Below, one piece after another: positions 1 through 8,625 of a stretch of DNA of 18,033 nucleotides. The notes under the pieces are model-generated. The model did no database searches and was not told the origin of the DNA. It saw only the letters and a program-made list of their open reading frames with translations. Source of the DNA: MESE01 sp036675035 (GTDB taxonomy: Bacteria; Pseudomonadota; Gammaproteobacteria; Burkholderiales; Burkholderiaceae_D); assembly GCA_036675035.1 (NCBI GenBank), contig JAKFFO010000037.1, forward strand, positions 1-18,033, given 5' to 3'. The translations under genes were made by a program, and so were the position numbers. Within the stretch, counting starts at the first letter, position 1. Each line of letters begins with the position of its first letter.

Positions 1-1
1 C

Positions 2-367
2 GCTGCCGCGGTCGGCCTGGTAATGCCCGAGTTGAACGGCAAGCTCGACGGTTATGCGATCCGCGTACCGACCATCAATGTTTCGATCGTGGACCTGTCG
101 TTCATCGCCGCACGCGACACCACCGCAGATGAAGTCAATACGATCATGAAGGAAGCATCGAACGGTGCGTTGAAGGGTATTCTGACCTATCAGACCGAGC
201 CACTGGTTTCGGTGGATTTCAACCACAATCCGGCATCGAGCAACTTCGATTCGACGCTGACCAAGGTGTCGGGACGTCTGGTGAAAGTCTCGTCCTGGTA
301 TGACAATGAATGGGGCTTCTCGAACCGCATGCTGGATACCACCGTGGCATTGATGGCCGCCAAGTAA
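2..367 (+). CDS. gap: Glyceraldehyde-3-phosphate dehydrogenase, C-terminal part (gene enters from left edge)
   Basis: This is the C-terminal ~121 residues of a type I GAPDH, the cytoplasmic glycolytic/gluconeogenic enzyme that converts glyceraldehyde 3-phosphate to 1,3-bisphosphoglycerate with NAD(P). The frame is open from base 2 (AAAVGLV then MPELNGKLDGYA), so the first ATG at 23 is internal and not a start. Family hallmarks seen are PELNGKL, RVPTINVSIVDL and, near the end, SWYDNEWGFSNRMLDT, the strongly conserved C-terminal GAPDH motif. The catalytic Cys-His region and the Rossmann domain lie outside the window. The TAA at 365-367 is followed by a strong terminator. The gene converges on glnE. 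Identity is very secure; which GAPDH paralogue it is cannot be told from this fragment. Confidence 0.97.
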   Translation, partial: AAAVGLVMPELNGKLDGYAIRVPTINVSIVDLSFIAARDTTADEVNTIMKEASNGALKGILTYQTEPLVSVDFNHNPASSNFDSTLTKVSGRLVKVSSWYDNEWGFSNRMLDTTVALMAAK

Positions 368-385
368 ATCGGCACGAACCGAAAA

Positions 386-419
386 TGAAAATGCCCCGTC
401 GAATCGGGGCATTTTTTTT
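386..419 (+). terminator. Rho-independent terminator of gap, probably bidirectional
   Basis: A perfect 10-bp stem AAATGCCCCG (389-398) / CGGGGCATTT (405-414) with a 6-nt loop is followed by an uninterrupted T run (412-419). On the minus strand the same stem is followed by TTTTCATTTT, so it could also end glnE transcripts, whose stop codon is only 18 bases away. This fits the convergent arrangement. Confidence 0.92.
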
Positions 420-436
420 CGAAACGGTCCGCCCGG

Positions 437-3148
437 CTATCCGAAGATTTCCGACCAGAGCCGTTTTACGTCCGCCACTTCGTTAATCACGCGTTCGATT
501 TTGACGCGCGCCCGGTCTTCGCCCTGCAACCGGATCTGATGCTGCAGTTTGCGAAAGGTACGATACGCATTCGCGACCCTGGACGACAGCTGCCGATCGA
601 TCAGATCAAGTTCGCCCGCCATTCTCAACAATGCGATGTTACCCAGGTCTGCAGTGAGCTGCCGATGCCGTGCGGCGCAGTGCAGCACCAGATACTGAAC
701 CATGAATTCGATATCGATCATGCCGCCGGAATCGTGCTTCAGATCGAACAGCTGTGAGCGATTAGGATGCGCATCGTGCATCTTCTTTCGCATCGCCCGG
801 ATTTCCAGCTTCAATTTTGTCTCGTCGCGCGGTTGACACAAGATCTTTTCCCGCACTGCTTCAAACCACATGCCGATGTCGGTATCTCCGGCGCAAAAGC
901 GGGCGCGCGTCAGTGCCTGGTGCTCCCACAGCCACGCCGACGTCATCTGGTATTTTTCGAACGCCGATACCGGCAATACCAGGAGGCCGCTGGCGCCGTC
1001 CGGACGCAGCGCGGTATCGATATCGAACAGAACGCCGGCAGGCGTGTGCGTGGTCATCCAGGTGATGAAGCGCTGCGCCAGTTTGGCATAATTCATCGGT
1101 GCGTCCGGATGGTCGTCGTCATACAGAAATATCACGTCGAGGTCGGATGCGTAGCCGAGTTCCTTGCCGCCGAGTTTGCCGTACGCAATCACGGCGAACT
1201 TTGGAATTTCGCGATGCCGGTCTTTCACGGTTTGCCACACAGCGTGAAGGGTGGCCGAGACCAGTACATCGGCCAGTGATGACAGATGATCGGCCAGCCG
1301 TTCGACCGTGAGTGAACCTTCCAGATCTTGCGCCAGAAGCCGGAACAACTGAGCATGATGCAACTCACGCAATACATCCATCTGGCGCTCGGTGTCGCCG
1401 GGCACGGCATCCAGTTGCGTGCGGCACTCTTGCGCGAAAGCGGGCCAGTCCGGCACGGCGTCCAGAGCGTGATCGTCCAGCAACTCGTCGAGAACCAGAG
1501 GATGAAGCGTCAGGTATTTGGCTGCCCAGCCGCTGGCCGCCATCATGCGGATTACCCGTTTCAGCGCGTGAGGATATTCGGTCAGCAGCGCGAGATAGGC
1601 GGCGCGGCGCGCAATCGCTTCGAGAAATTCCATCAGCCGGCCGAGCGTCGCAGTGCGTGCTTCGGTGATCTCGGCAATCATCGGTAACGCGGTGTTTACC
1701 AGCCCGACAAGTTTTTCCCGGCTGGCTTGCGGCAGTGCCTGCAGCCGCGGAGATTCCCACGTCGACAGCAGTCTCTGGGATGCGGCGGTCGCATCATCGA
1801 ATTCCAGCGCAATCAACTGCGCCTCGATTGCGTCACTGGTATCGGTAACGGAAACTGACGCGCAGTGCCCGGAATCATCGTTCACACCAGAATCGGAACT
1901 TTGCCCGTTTCTCTTGTCGCTGAATATTGCGTCGAACTGGGCGGCAACCAGTGCGCGATGCGACTCCAGAGTGGATAACAGCGACGCGGTATCCGGAAAT
2001 CCTGCCATCCGCGAGACTGTCAACAGGTCGTCGTCGTTCGCAGGCAAGCTGTGGGTTTGCGTATCGTCCAGATACTGCAGGCGATGTTCCAGGTTGCGTA
2101 GAAATGTGTAGGAATCCAGCAACTGGTCTACCACCTCGGCGTCGAACAGATTTTTTTGCGCCAGTATCTTCAGCGTCGCGCGCGTGGAGCGGTCGCGAAG
2201 TGCCGGATCGCGGCCGCCACGAATCAACTGGAATACCTGCGCCAGAAATTCGATTTCGCGGATACCGCCGCGCCCGAGCTTCACGTTGTTGCTTCGCTCC
2301 GGATGCCTTGCTTCCTGACGTCGCACTTCAGCCCGGATCTGCGAATGCATGCTGCGCATTGCATCGATCGAGCCGAAATCCAGATAGCGCCGATACACGA
2401 ACGGTTGCACGATGCTTTCCAGGGCTGCGATGTCGTCGCTGCGCCCGGTCACCGCACGCGCCTTGACCCATGCATAACGTTCCCATTCGCGGCCCTGGAC
2501 AATCAGATACTCCTCGACCATGCCGAAGCTGGCAACCAGCGGGCCGGACGCACCGTTCGGCCGCAACGCCATGTCGACCCTGAAAGTGAATCCGTCTTCT
2601 GCAATCGCAGACAGGTCGCCGATCAGTTTTTTGCCGAAGCGCGTGAAAAATTCGTGATTTGACAATTGCCGCTGTTCTGGCGCAGTAACCCGGGTTTCTC
2701 CATCTTCCGGATAGACAAAAATCAGATCGATATCGGACGATACATTGAGCTCGCCGCCACCCAGCTTGCCCATGCCCAGTACGATCAGCTCCTGAACGTT
2801 TCCGGATTCCTGGCCGATCGGCTCGCCATGCAACGCGATCATGTCCAAGCCGACTGCGGCGACATGAGTCTGTATCGCGAAATCGGCGAATGCTGACATG
2901 GTGCCAACCACCTCGGCCAGATTGGCCTTGCCGTCCAGATCCCGGGTTATGAGCGTGGCAATGACCAGATTGCGTAGCCGTCGCATCGCGCGCGGCAGCG
3001 ACATGCCGGCGGCTGTTTCATTTTGTAATACTTGAGCAAAAATAGCCCGGGTCAACGATAATTCCGCAAGCTCGGCTACCATTGCGGCGCGAGCGTGGTC
3101 CGCGTCTATCCAACGCGTATAGAACCGGGAAGCATTTGCGTTGGTCAA
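437..3148 (-). CDS. glnE: Bifunctional glutamine synthetase adenylyltransferase/adenylyl-removing enzyme
   Basis: GlnE adenylylates and deadenylylates glutamine synthetase in response to PII state, setting GS activity to nitrogen status. The two duplicated nucleotidyltransferase cores are visible. The N-terminal (adenylyl-removing) core has GMGKLGGGELN...SDIDLIF at about residues 125-144. The C-terminal (adenylyl transferase) core has YGKLGGKELGYASDLDVIF from residue 656. Both carry the GG...SDxD metal-binding signature. At 903 aa it is shorter than the ~946 aa of E. coli GlnE, mainly at the N terminus. The start used is a TTG; an in-frame stop lies 15 codons upstream (3194-3196) and no ATG intervenes, the first ATG being codon 23. 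No clear Shine-Dalgarno precedes the TTG, so the exact start is uncertain. It is divergent from the YhdP-like gene and convergent with gap. Function is very secure. Confidence 0.95.
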   Translation of the reverse strand: MTNANASRFYTRWIDADHARAAMVAELAELSLTRAIFAQVLQNETAAGMSLPRAMRRLRNLVIATLITRDLDGKANLAEVVGTMSAFADFAIQTHVAAVGLDMIALHGEPIGQESGNVQELIVLGMGKLGGGELNVSSDIDLIFVYPEDGETRVTAPEQRQLSNHEFFTRFGKKLIGDLSAIAEDGFTFRVDMALRPNGASGPLVASFGMVEEYLIVQGREWERYAWVKARAVTGRSDDIAALESIVQPFVYRRYLDFGSIDAMRSMHSQIRAEVRRQEARHPERSNNVKLGRGGIREIEFLAQVFQLIRGGRDPALRDRSTRATLKILAQKNLFDAEVVDQLLDSYTFLRNLEHRLQYLDDTQTHSLPANDDDLLTVSRMAGFPDTASLLSTLESHRALVAAQFDAIFSDKRNGQSSDSGVNDDSGHCASVSVTDTSDAIEAQLIALEFDDATAASQRLLSTWESPRLQALPQASREKLVGLVNTALPMIAEITEARTATLGRLMEFLEAIARRAAYLALLTEYPHALKRVIRMMAASGWAAKYLTLHPLVLDELLDDHALDAVPDWPAFAQECRTQLDAVPGDTERQMDVLRELHHAQLFRLLAQDLEGSLTVERLADHLSSLADVLVSATLHAVWQTVKDRHREIPKFAVIAYGKLGGKELGYASDLDVIFLYDDDHPDAPMNYAKLAQRFITWMTTHTPAGVLFDIDTALRPDGASGLLVLPVSAFEKYQMTSAWLWEHQALTRARFCAGDTDIGMWFEAVREKILCQPRDETKLKLEIRAMRKKMHDAHPNRSQLFDLKHDSGGMIDIEFMVQYLVLHCAARHRQLTADLGNIALLRMAGELDLIDRQLSSRVANAYRTFRKLQHQIRLQGEDRARVKIERVINEVADVKRLWSEIFG

Positions 3149-3179
3149 AGGAAGCGCGCTCGGAATGGAAGAAGAAGAT

Positions 3180-3185
3180 ATTTTA
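3180..3185 (-). promoter_or_regulatory. Possible -10 box for glnE
   Basis: TAAAAT on the minus strand lies 31 bases upstream of the glnE TTG. No good -35 hexamer sits at 16-18 bases; the nearest is TTGTGC at 20. The divergent 3149-3300 gap must also hold the promoter for the YhdP-like gene, for which I found no convincing pair of hexamers. Confidence 0.25.
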
Positions 3186-3300
3186 GGCTTTTTTCAAGTC
3201 TGTCTGCACAAGGATTTTCATATCCATGCGAACATGCGGTCCAGCTTGTCAGTTAAACCATTTTAATTTCGCCGGGCCATTCGCTTTACATTTCTGATTG

Positions 3301-6300
3301 ATGTCCACTGAACCGACCAGCTCAAGCAAGATCAAGAGTCGCTTAGCCAGTTATTGGCTTACGACCGTAGAAGGCTATCGAATCGTCAACTCTGCCACCC
3401 ATCATGTCCTTGGCATCGTGCTGGGTGCAGCGGTGATTGCCTATTTTGCATTTTGCATGTTGTTCCTGGCGTTGCGTTATGTCGTATTGCCCAACATTGA
3501 CCGTTACAAACCGCAGGTCGAGCAGATAGCGAGCGATGCAATTGGAAATCGATTGTCGATCGCGACCATTCATGCGTCGTGGCGCGGGTTGCGCCCCCAT
3601 CTGACCTTGAACAATGTGATCGTCTATAACAAGGCCGGTGAGCAGGCATTGAACCTGCCGAGGATATCCGCCACCGTGTCGTGGTGGTCGGCAATGGCGG
3701 CGGACCTGCGGCTCGATACGCTCGAAATCAGCCGGCCCGATATGGACATCGAACGGGACGCACAAGGCAGGCTCTTCGTTGCCGGAACCTTGATCGACCC
3801 GACTGCAAGCGGTGACGGAAAAGGCGCCGACTGGGTCTTGTCGCAAAGAGAAATCGTCATTCGCGATGGATGGGTGCGCTGGAACGACAAGATGCGCGGC
3901 GCACCTGAGCTGGTGTTGAACAATGTGGATCTGGTACTTCACAACCACGGACGAAATCACAAATTCGCATTCAAGGCGACTCCGCCGGCAGAATTTGCCG
4001 CGCCGATCGATATCCGGGCCGATTTCGATCACCCTTATTTTGCCGGACGGATTTCCGATATCAAGTCCTGGGCCGGCACCGTGTATGCGGATTGGCAAGA
4101 TGCGGATCTGGCGGCCTGGAAGCCGTATTTTGATTATCCGTTCGAGATGCAAAGCGGACTCGGATCGGTTCGGGCGTGGCTGCACTTCGATCATGCCAGG
4201 ATCGCCGATTTCACCGCCGATCTGACGTTATCGAACGTCACGGCGCGCTTGCGAAAGGATTTGGAGCCGTTGAACCTGGTGCGGGTCAACGGCCGCGTAT
4301 CGGCGCGTGAAGAGCTCGGCGCGGAGCCAAAGGACGGCCCGCCTGGATTCGGCGAGCATGGTTACAGGATCGCCTTGACTGGTTTTTCGATGGAAACGAG
4401 CGACGGCTTGACGCTGCCGACGACGACGATCAGCCAATCGTTTTCTGCGGCGACCGCAAGCGAGCCGGAGAAAACGGAAGTAACCGCAACCGAACTGGAT
4501 CTGCATACGCTGACCAAATTCATCGAGCGTCTTCCACTCCCTGCAAGTCAATTGCAGATTCTCACCGATTATTCGCCGCGCGGGACATTGAAGAATTTTT
4601 CCGCGAAGTGGCAGGGCACTTATCCGGCCATTGCGGCCTATGCGGTAAGAGGAGAGTTTGCCGGCCTGACGCTGAACCCGCAGGTACCGCGGCCGTACCG
4701 CGCCAAAGCCGGACGCGTGCCGGAACAACCGGCGATGCCGGGCATTCCCGGTTTCGACAATCTAACCGGCCGGGTTGATGCAAGCGAGCGCGGCGGACTT
4801 CTTACACTGAGCTCCAGCAATGCAGTATTGCATTTACCAGGTTATTTTGTCGAGCCGGCCATGCCCTTCGAGAAGCTTGACCTGAAGGCGAACTGGGAAT
4901 TCCAGGCCAGGGATCAACTGCTTTTTCAAGTCGAGGAAATGAGCTTTGTCCAGGAAGGCGTTGCAGGCTCGCTTTCCGGCAGCCATCGCATGCACCTGGG
5001 AGAGGAAAATGCCAAAGTACCGGACATGATCGACTTGTCGGCCAGGATTTCAGAATTCGATGTCACGAAAGTCGGCCGCTATCTGCCGCTGCAGACACCG
5101 GAAAATCTGCGCCAGTGGCTGACCGGTGCTCTGAAGGCCGGCAAAGCGCGGGATGTCGCACTAACGCTGAAAGGCAATCCGGCGCAGTTTCCATTCAATG
5201 CGGAAAAGCCGACCGGTAAATCAAAGAGTCGATTCACGATTGCTGGAAAAATCGAAAACGGAACACTGGAATACTCACCTGGCGACTTCGCCAAGAACGG
5301 CAAGGCACCGCTTTGGCCGCTGCTGGAAGAAATCAACGGCACTATTTCCGTGGACCGGTCCAGCATGGTGATCAAAGCCGACAGCGCCAAGACCGGCGGA
5401 GTGGTTCTGTCCGATGTCAACGCCGTTATCCCAGACCTTCTGGCAAATGATCTCCTTCTCGATATCGAAGGTGAAGCGGCTGGTCCCCTGCAGGAATTTC
5501 TGCGATATGCAAACGACAGTCCGGTCACCGGCTGGATCGCCAACTTCACCGACGGGATCAAGGCCGGCGGCAATGCAAAGCTCTCGCTGAACTTGCAGAT
5601 GCCGCTGGCGCGCCTGGAGCAAAGCAAAGTGCAGGGCACACTGCGGTTCGCGGGCAATACCGTGGTATTGCAGGAAGCGATGCCACCGATCCTGCAAACG
5701 ACCGGTGAATTGAAGTTTCATGAAAAAGGATTTACGTTAAACGGCATCAGGGCGAATTTCCTCGGTGGCCCGGTTTCATTGGTTGGCGGCACGCAAAGCG
5801 ACGGTGCAATTGCAATGAAAGTGGACGGCAGCCTGACCGCGGATGGCTTGAAAAAAACATTTGCCGGATCGGGCTTGCAACGATTGCTGCAGCAAATCAA
5901 CGGCGGGTCGCATTACAACGCAAGCATCAATGTAAGAAACGGCCGGCCGGAAATCGTGGTCGAGTCGGGGCTGAAGGGTGTCGAGCTGGATTTCCCTGCG
6001 CCGTTGCGCAAGACGGCGCAGGACGCCATGCCGCTAAGGCTAGAGGTGGCTGGCCTGCCCTCCGACGATTTGACGATGCTGCGCGATGAAATAAAAATAT
6101 CGCTCGGGTCGGCGATTTCGGCCCGGTATCTGCGGCAAAAATCCGTCGAGAAAAATAGTTCATGGGAAGTGGTGCGAGGCGGTATTGGCGTGAACGTACC
6201 GGCACCGCAGCCTGATGACGGCCTGATCGCCAATGTCGACCTGGAGTCGCTCAATATCGATGCGTGGCGCAAAAGCGTGACGTCGATCGTCGGGAATGAC

Positions 6301-7512
6301 AAACCGGTTGAACCCGTTGCTGCGCCGGCGTCCGGCATGCTAGGAATCACGCAGTACATCGAGCCCGACATATTGGCTGCGCGAGCGGCTGAACTGATCG
6401 TGATGGGCAAGAAACTGGATAACGTGGTGGTGGGTGCGTCGCATCAAAAAGGTGTATGGCAAGCCAACATCGATTCGGCTCAGGCATCGGGCTATGTCAC
6501 GTGGACCGAGTCGCGCTCCGGGCGCGGCTTGGGGAAAGTCACCGCCCGCCTCGCATCGCTGATCATTCCGCAATCGGCGGCGTCGGACGTAACCGATTTG
6601 CTGGAAGGAAAAAACACATCGACACAGCTTCCGGCGCTCGATATCGTGGCCGAAAATTTTGAATTGTTCGGGAAAAAATTCGGCCATCTTGAACTAATTG
6701 CGAATAACAGGCGCGGGGAAACGGGCCGCGAATGGCATATAACAAAACTGGCTATCGAAAATTCCGATGCGACGTTCAAGGCGGCAGGAAAGTGGACGTC
6801 CAGAGATGCCGACAGTACGACCAATCTGACTTACGCGCTCGATATAGAGGATGCAGGAAAATTGCTCGACCGTTTCGGCTTTGTCAACGTACTGCGCGGT
6901 GGCAAAGGGAAAATGGATGGCAATATCAGCTGGAAGGGTTTGCCGTTTTCGCTCGACATTCCCAGTCTTTCCGGCCAGCTGCATCTTGATATGGCCGCCG
7001 GACAATTTCTGAAGGTCGATCCGGGCGCTGCGAAGCTGTTGGGAGTCCTCAGTCTTCAGTCGCTGCCACGCAGGCTAAACCTGGATTTCCGCGACGTATT
7101 CTCCGAAGGCTATGCATTTGACGGCGTTGTCGGTACCGCGACAATTGCCAACGGCACATTGAATACCGACAATTTCAAGATGCGCAGCGTCAGTGCCGTG
7201 GTACTGATGGATGGAACAATCGACATTGCGGAAGAATCGCAGAATCTGCGTGTCGTGATCATTCCGGAAATCAATGCCGGCGCCGCGTCGCTGGTATATG
7301 GATTGGTCGTCAATCCGGTGGTCGGTCTGGGTTCCTTCCTGGCGCAACTGTTTTTGCGCGATCCCTTGATGCGGGCGTTCACTGTAGAATATGAAATCAC
7401 CGGCCCCTGGAAGGAGCCGGCAATCAGAAAAATTGACCGCAAGAGCGGAACCGAATCTTCCGCGCCGGCTGGATCCTCCGCTGTCAAACCAGGTAATGAA
7501 CAAAATGGCTGA
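3301..7512 (+). CDS. yhdP: YhdP/AsmA-like envelope protein (TIGR02099 family)
   Basis: A very large protein (1403 aa from the ATG; E. coli YhdP is about 1266). Relatives are inner-membrane-anchored, AsmA-like periplasmic proteins implicated in phospholipid transport to the outer membrane. A basic, Ser-rich N terminus is followed by one hydrophobic segment at about residues 36-62, then a long, mostly beta-type periplasmic body. The early RYVVLPNIDRYKPQVE and IHASWRGLRPHLTLNNV stretches, and the late AsmA-like end (AAGQFLKVDPGAAKLLGVLSLQSL, here split as AAGQFLKVDPG and AKLLGVLSLQSL, then LRVVIIPEINAGAASL), match the YhdP pattern. The C-terminal tail is low complexity (Ser/Ala/Gly). A TTG immediately before (3298) is an alternative start; neither has a good Shine-Dalgarno. 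The last codons overlap the start of the next gene, suggesting translational coupling. Family assignment is strong; the transport role is inferred from E. coli. Confidence 0.9.
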   Translation: MSTEPTSSSKIKSRLASYWLTTVEGYRIVNSATHHVLGIVLGAAVIAYFAFCMLFLALRYVVLPNIDRYKPQVEQIASDAIGNRLSIATIHASWRGLRPHLTLNNVIVYNKAGEQALNLPRISATVSWWSAMAADLRLDTLEISRPDMDIERDAQGRLFVAGTLIDPTASGDGKGADWVLSQREIVIRDGWVRWNDKMRGAPELVLNNVDLVLHNHGRNHKFAFKATPPAEFAAPIDIRADFDHPYFAGRISDIKSWAGTVYADWQDADLAAWKPYFDYPFEMQSGLGSVRAWLHFDHARIADFTADLTLSNVTARLRKDLEPLNLVRVNGRVSAREELGAEPKDGPPGFGEHGYRIALTGFSMETSDGLTLPTTTISQSFSAATASEPEKTEVTATELDLHTLTKFIERLPLPASQLQILTDYSPRGTLKNFSAKWQGTYPAIAAYAVRGEFAGLTLNPQVPRPYRAKAGRVPEQPAMPGIPGFDNLTGRVDASERGGLLTLSSSNAVLHLPGYFVEPAMPFEKLDLKANWEFQARDQLLFQVEEMSFVQEGVAGSLSGSHRMHLGEENAKVPDMIDLSARISEFDVTKVGRYLPLQTPENLRQWLTGALKAGKARDVALTLKGNPAQFPFNAEKPTGKSKSRFTIAGKIENGTLEYSPGDFAKNGKAPLWPLLEEINGTISVDRSSMVIKADSAKTGGVVLSDVNAVIPDLLANDLLLDIEGEAAGPLQEFLRYANDSPVTGWIANFTDGIKAGGNAKLSLNLQMPLARLEQSKVQGTLRFAGNTVVLQEAMPPILQTTGELKFHEKGFTLNGIRANFLGGPVSLVGGTQSDGAIAMKVDGSLTADGLKKTFAGSGLQRLLQQINGGSHYNASINVRNGRPEIVVESGLKGVELDFPAPLRKTAQDAMPLRLEVAGLPSDDLTMLRDEIKISLGSAISARYLRQKSVEKNSSWEVVRGGIGVNVPAPQPDDGLIANVDLESLNIDAWRKSVTSIVGNDKPVEPVAAPASGMLGITQYIEPDILAARAAELIVMGKKLDNVVVGASHQKGVWQANIDSAQASGYVTWTESRSGRGLGKVTARLASLIIPQSAASDVTDLLEGKNTSTQLPALDIVAENFELFGKKFGHLELIANNRRGETGREWHITKLAIENSDATFKAAGKWTSRDADSTTNLTYALDIEDAGKLLDRFGFVNVLRGGKGKMDGNISWKGLPFSLDIPSLSGQLHLDMAAGQFLKVDPGAAKLLGVLSLQSLPRRLNLDFRDVFSEGYAFDGVVGTATIANGTLNTDNFKMRSVSAVVLMDGTIDIAEESQNLRVVIIPEINAGAASLVYGLVVNPVVGLGSFLAQLFLRDPLMRAFTVEYEITGPWKEPAIRKIDRKSGTESSAPAGSSAVKPGNEQNG

Positions 7513-8317
7513 AGAATCGATAAGAATCGCCGCGATTCAAATGGTCTCGACGCCGGTGCTTGAGCAGAATTTCGCGACCGCGACACGCCTGATTCGGCAA
7601 GCTGCCAGCGCTGGAGCGCAGCTTGTGCTGTTGCCCGAATACTGGCCCGTAATGGGCATGCACGAAACCGACAAGATCGGTCATGCGGAGCAGCCAGGTG
7701 GGGGGCCGATTCAGGCTTGCATGGCGGAGCTCGCGCGGGAACACCGCATCTGGCTGATCGGTGGAACGCTGCCGATGGTTGCGCCGGAAGCGGATAAGGT
7801 TTTGAATACGACCTTGGTGTTCAATCCTGCAGGCGAGCGAATCGCGCGCTACGACAAGATTCACCTGTTTGGTTTTACCAAGGGTGATGAGTCGTATGAT
7901 GAAGCGCGCACGATCAGGCCGGGCAGCCAGGTGGAAAGCTTCGATGCGCCGTTCGGCAAAGTGGGACTGTCGATCTGTTACGACCTGCGTTTTCCGGAGT
8001 TGTACCGCGCGATGGGCGATTGCGCATTGATCGTCGTTCCGGCGGCATTCACCTATACCACCGGAAGAGCGCATTGGGAAATACTGCTGCGCGCACGTGC
8101 GATTGAAAATCAGTGTTATATCCTTGCTGCCGCGCAAGGCGGTAAACATCCGAATGGCAGACGCACCTGGGGGCACAGCATGCTGATCGATCCATGGGGT
8201 GAGGTGAAAACAGTGCTGCCAGAAGGCGAAGGGCTTGTAATCGGCGATTTGGAGCCCCACCATCTTCATGACGTACGTGAAAGCCTGCCGGCGCTCCGAC
8301 ATCGTAAATTGGGGTAA
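7505..8317 (+). CDS. Nitrilase-superfamily carbon-nitrogen hydrolase (probable deaminated glutathione amidase)
   Basis: A 270-aa cytoplasmic amidase of the nitrilase fold with the full Glu-Lys-Cys triad: E45 in LLPEYW, K118 in RYDKIHLF and C158 in SICYDLRFPELYR. An accessory Glu sits in the later TGRAHWEILLRARAIENQ stretch typical of the superfamily. The closest family I recognise is NIT1/YbeM, which hydrolyses deaminated glutathione as metabolite repair. Omega-amidase (NIT2) is the main alternative, so I give no symbol. The start is chosen at the ATG at 7505, 11 bases after AGG (7491-7493). The ATG at 7496 (three residues longer) lies only 2 bases from that AGG. Either start overlaps the end of the YhdP-like gene by 8 or 17 bases. 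The open frame extends upstream to 7391, but that part has no family resemblance. Confidence 0.88.
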   Translation: MAEESIRIAAIQMVSTPVLEQNFATATRLIRQAASAGAQLVLLPEYWPVMGMHETDKIGHAEQPGGGPIQACMAELAREHRIWLIGGTLPMVAPEADKVLNTTLVFNPAGERIARYDKIHLFGFTKGDESYDEARTIRPGSQVESFDAPFGKVGLSICYDLRFPELYRAMGDCALIVVPAAFTYTTGRAHWEILLRARAIENQCYILAAAQGGKHPNGRRTWGHSMLIDPWGEVKTVLPEGEGLVIGDLEPHHLHDVRESLPALRHRKLG

Positions 8318-8437
8318 TTTTCAGCCTTGCGAAAATGTCGGATGTGTCCAATGCGCCAAGTTGATATTTTGATCGAATAAAGGTGCAATCGTTTGTTGTG
8401 TTATAGATCGGGAACGAATAAGTTAGAACCCGATCCC

Positions 8438-8472
8438 CTCACCCCGACCCTCTCCCAGAGGGAGAGGGTGAG
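8438..8472. repeat. Dispersed palindromic repeat of the CTCACCCC...CTCTCCC/GGGAGAGGG type
   Basis: A perfect 10-bp inverted repeat ACCCTCTCCC (8447-8456) / GGGAGAGGGT (8460-8469) has a 3-nt loop, with a partial outer extension (CTCACCCC on the left, GTGAG on the right). This sequence class recurs in intergenic regions of many proteobacterial genomes. Translated, it gives the familiar spurious peptide LTPTLSQRER, which is visible here. No T run follows, so it is not a typical terminator. It occupies part of the 8318-8625 gap between the nitrilase gene and tldD. Confidence 0.75.
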
Positions 8473-8478
8473 AAATGA

Positions 8479-8506
8479 GCGCGATGAAATAGAGACTTCA
8501 TCGCGC
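8479..8506. repeat. Perfect inverted repeat (10-bp arms)
   Basis: GCGCGATGAA (8479-8488) and TTCATCGCGC (8497-8506) form a perfect 10-bp stem with an 8-nt loop, starting 9 bases after the neighbouring palindrome. The outer bases TGA/TCA (8476-8478 and 8511-8513) could weakly extend it. There is no T run, so it could be a processing or RNA-stability element, or the second half of a composite repeat. The rest of the 8318-8625 gap shows only the weak -10 candidate listed separately. Confidence 0.6.
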
Positions 8507-8561
8507 CGGATCAATAAAAACGGTGCGCCAGTCCAAGGAACGTTCGATCTGCCGGATGCTC

Positions 8562-8567
8562 TACAAT
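8562..8567 (+). promoter_or_regulatory. Possible -10 box for tldD
   Basis: TACAAT (5 of 6 to consensus) lies 58 bases before the chosen tldD ATG and 34 before the alternative one. No matching -35 hexamer is seen at 16-18 bases, so support is weak. Confidence 0.25.
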
Positions 8568-8625
8568 CCAGTTATCCTTTGAATCAATCCTTTTCCAGCG
8601 GATGCAATTTCGACCGCCAAATATC

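Noticed and set aside
3343..4194. 283-codon open frame antisense to the YhdP-like gene
   Set aside because: It is the complement of a clearly conserved coding region, with Arg/His/Gln-rich shadow composition and no recognisable domain.
7391..7504. Longer start for the nitrilase-family gene inside the YhdP-like gene
   Set aside because: The added 38 residues (Arg/Pro-rich) are a shadow of the upstream coding region and have no counterpart in the family.
7484..8302. 272-codon open frame antisense to the nitrilase-family gene
   Set aside because: The sense strand encodes a complete enzyme with its catalytic triad; the antisense product resembles nothing I know and has no start context.
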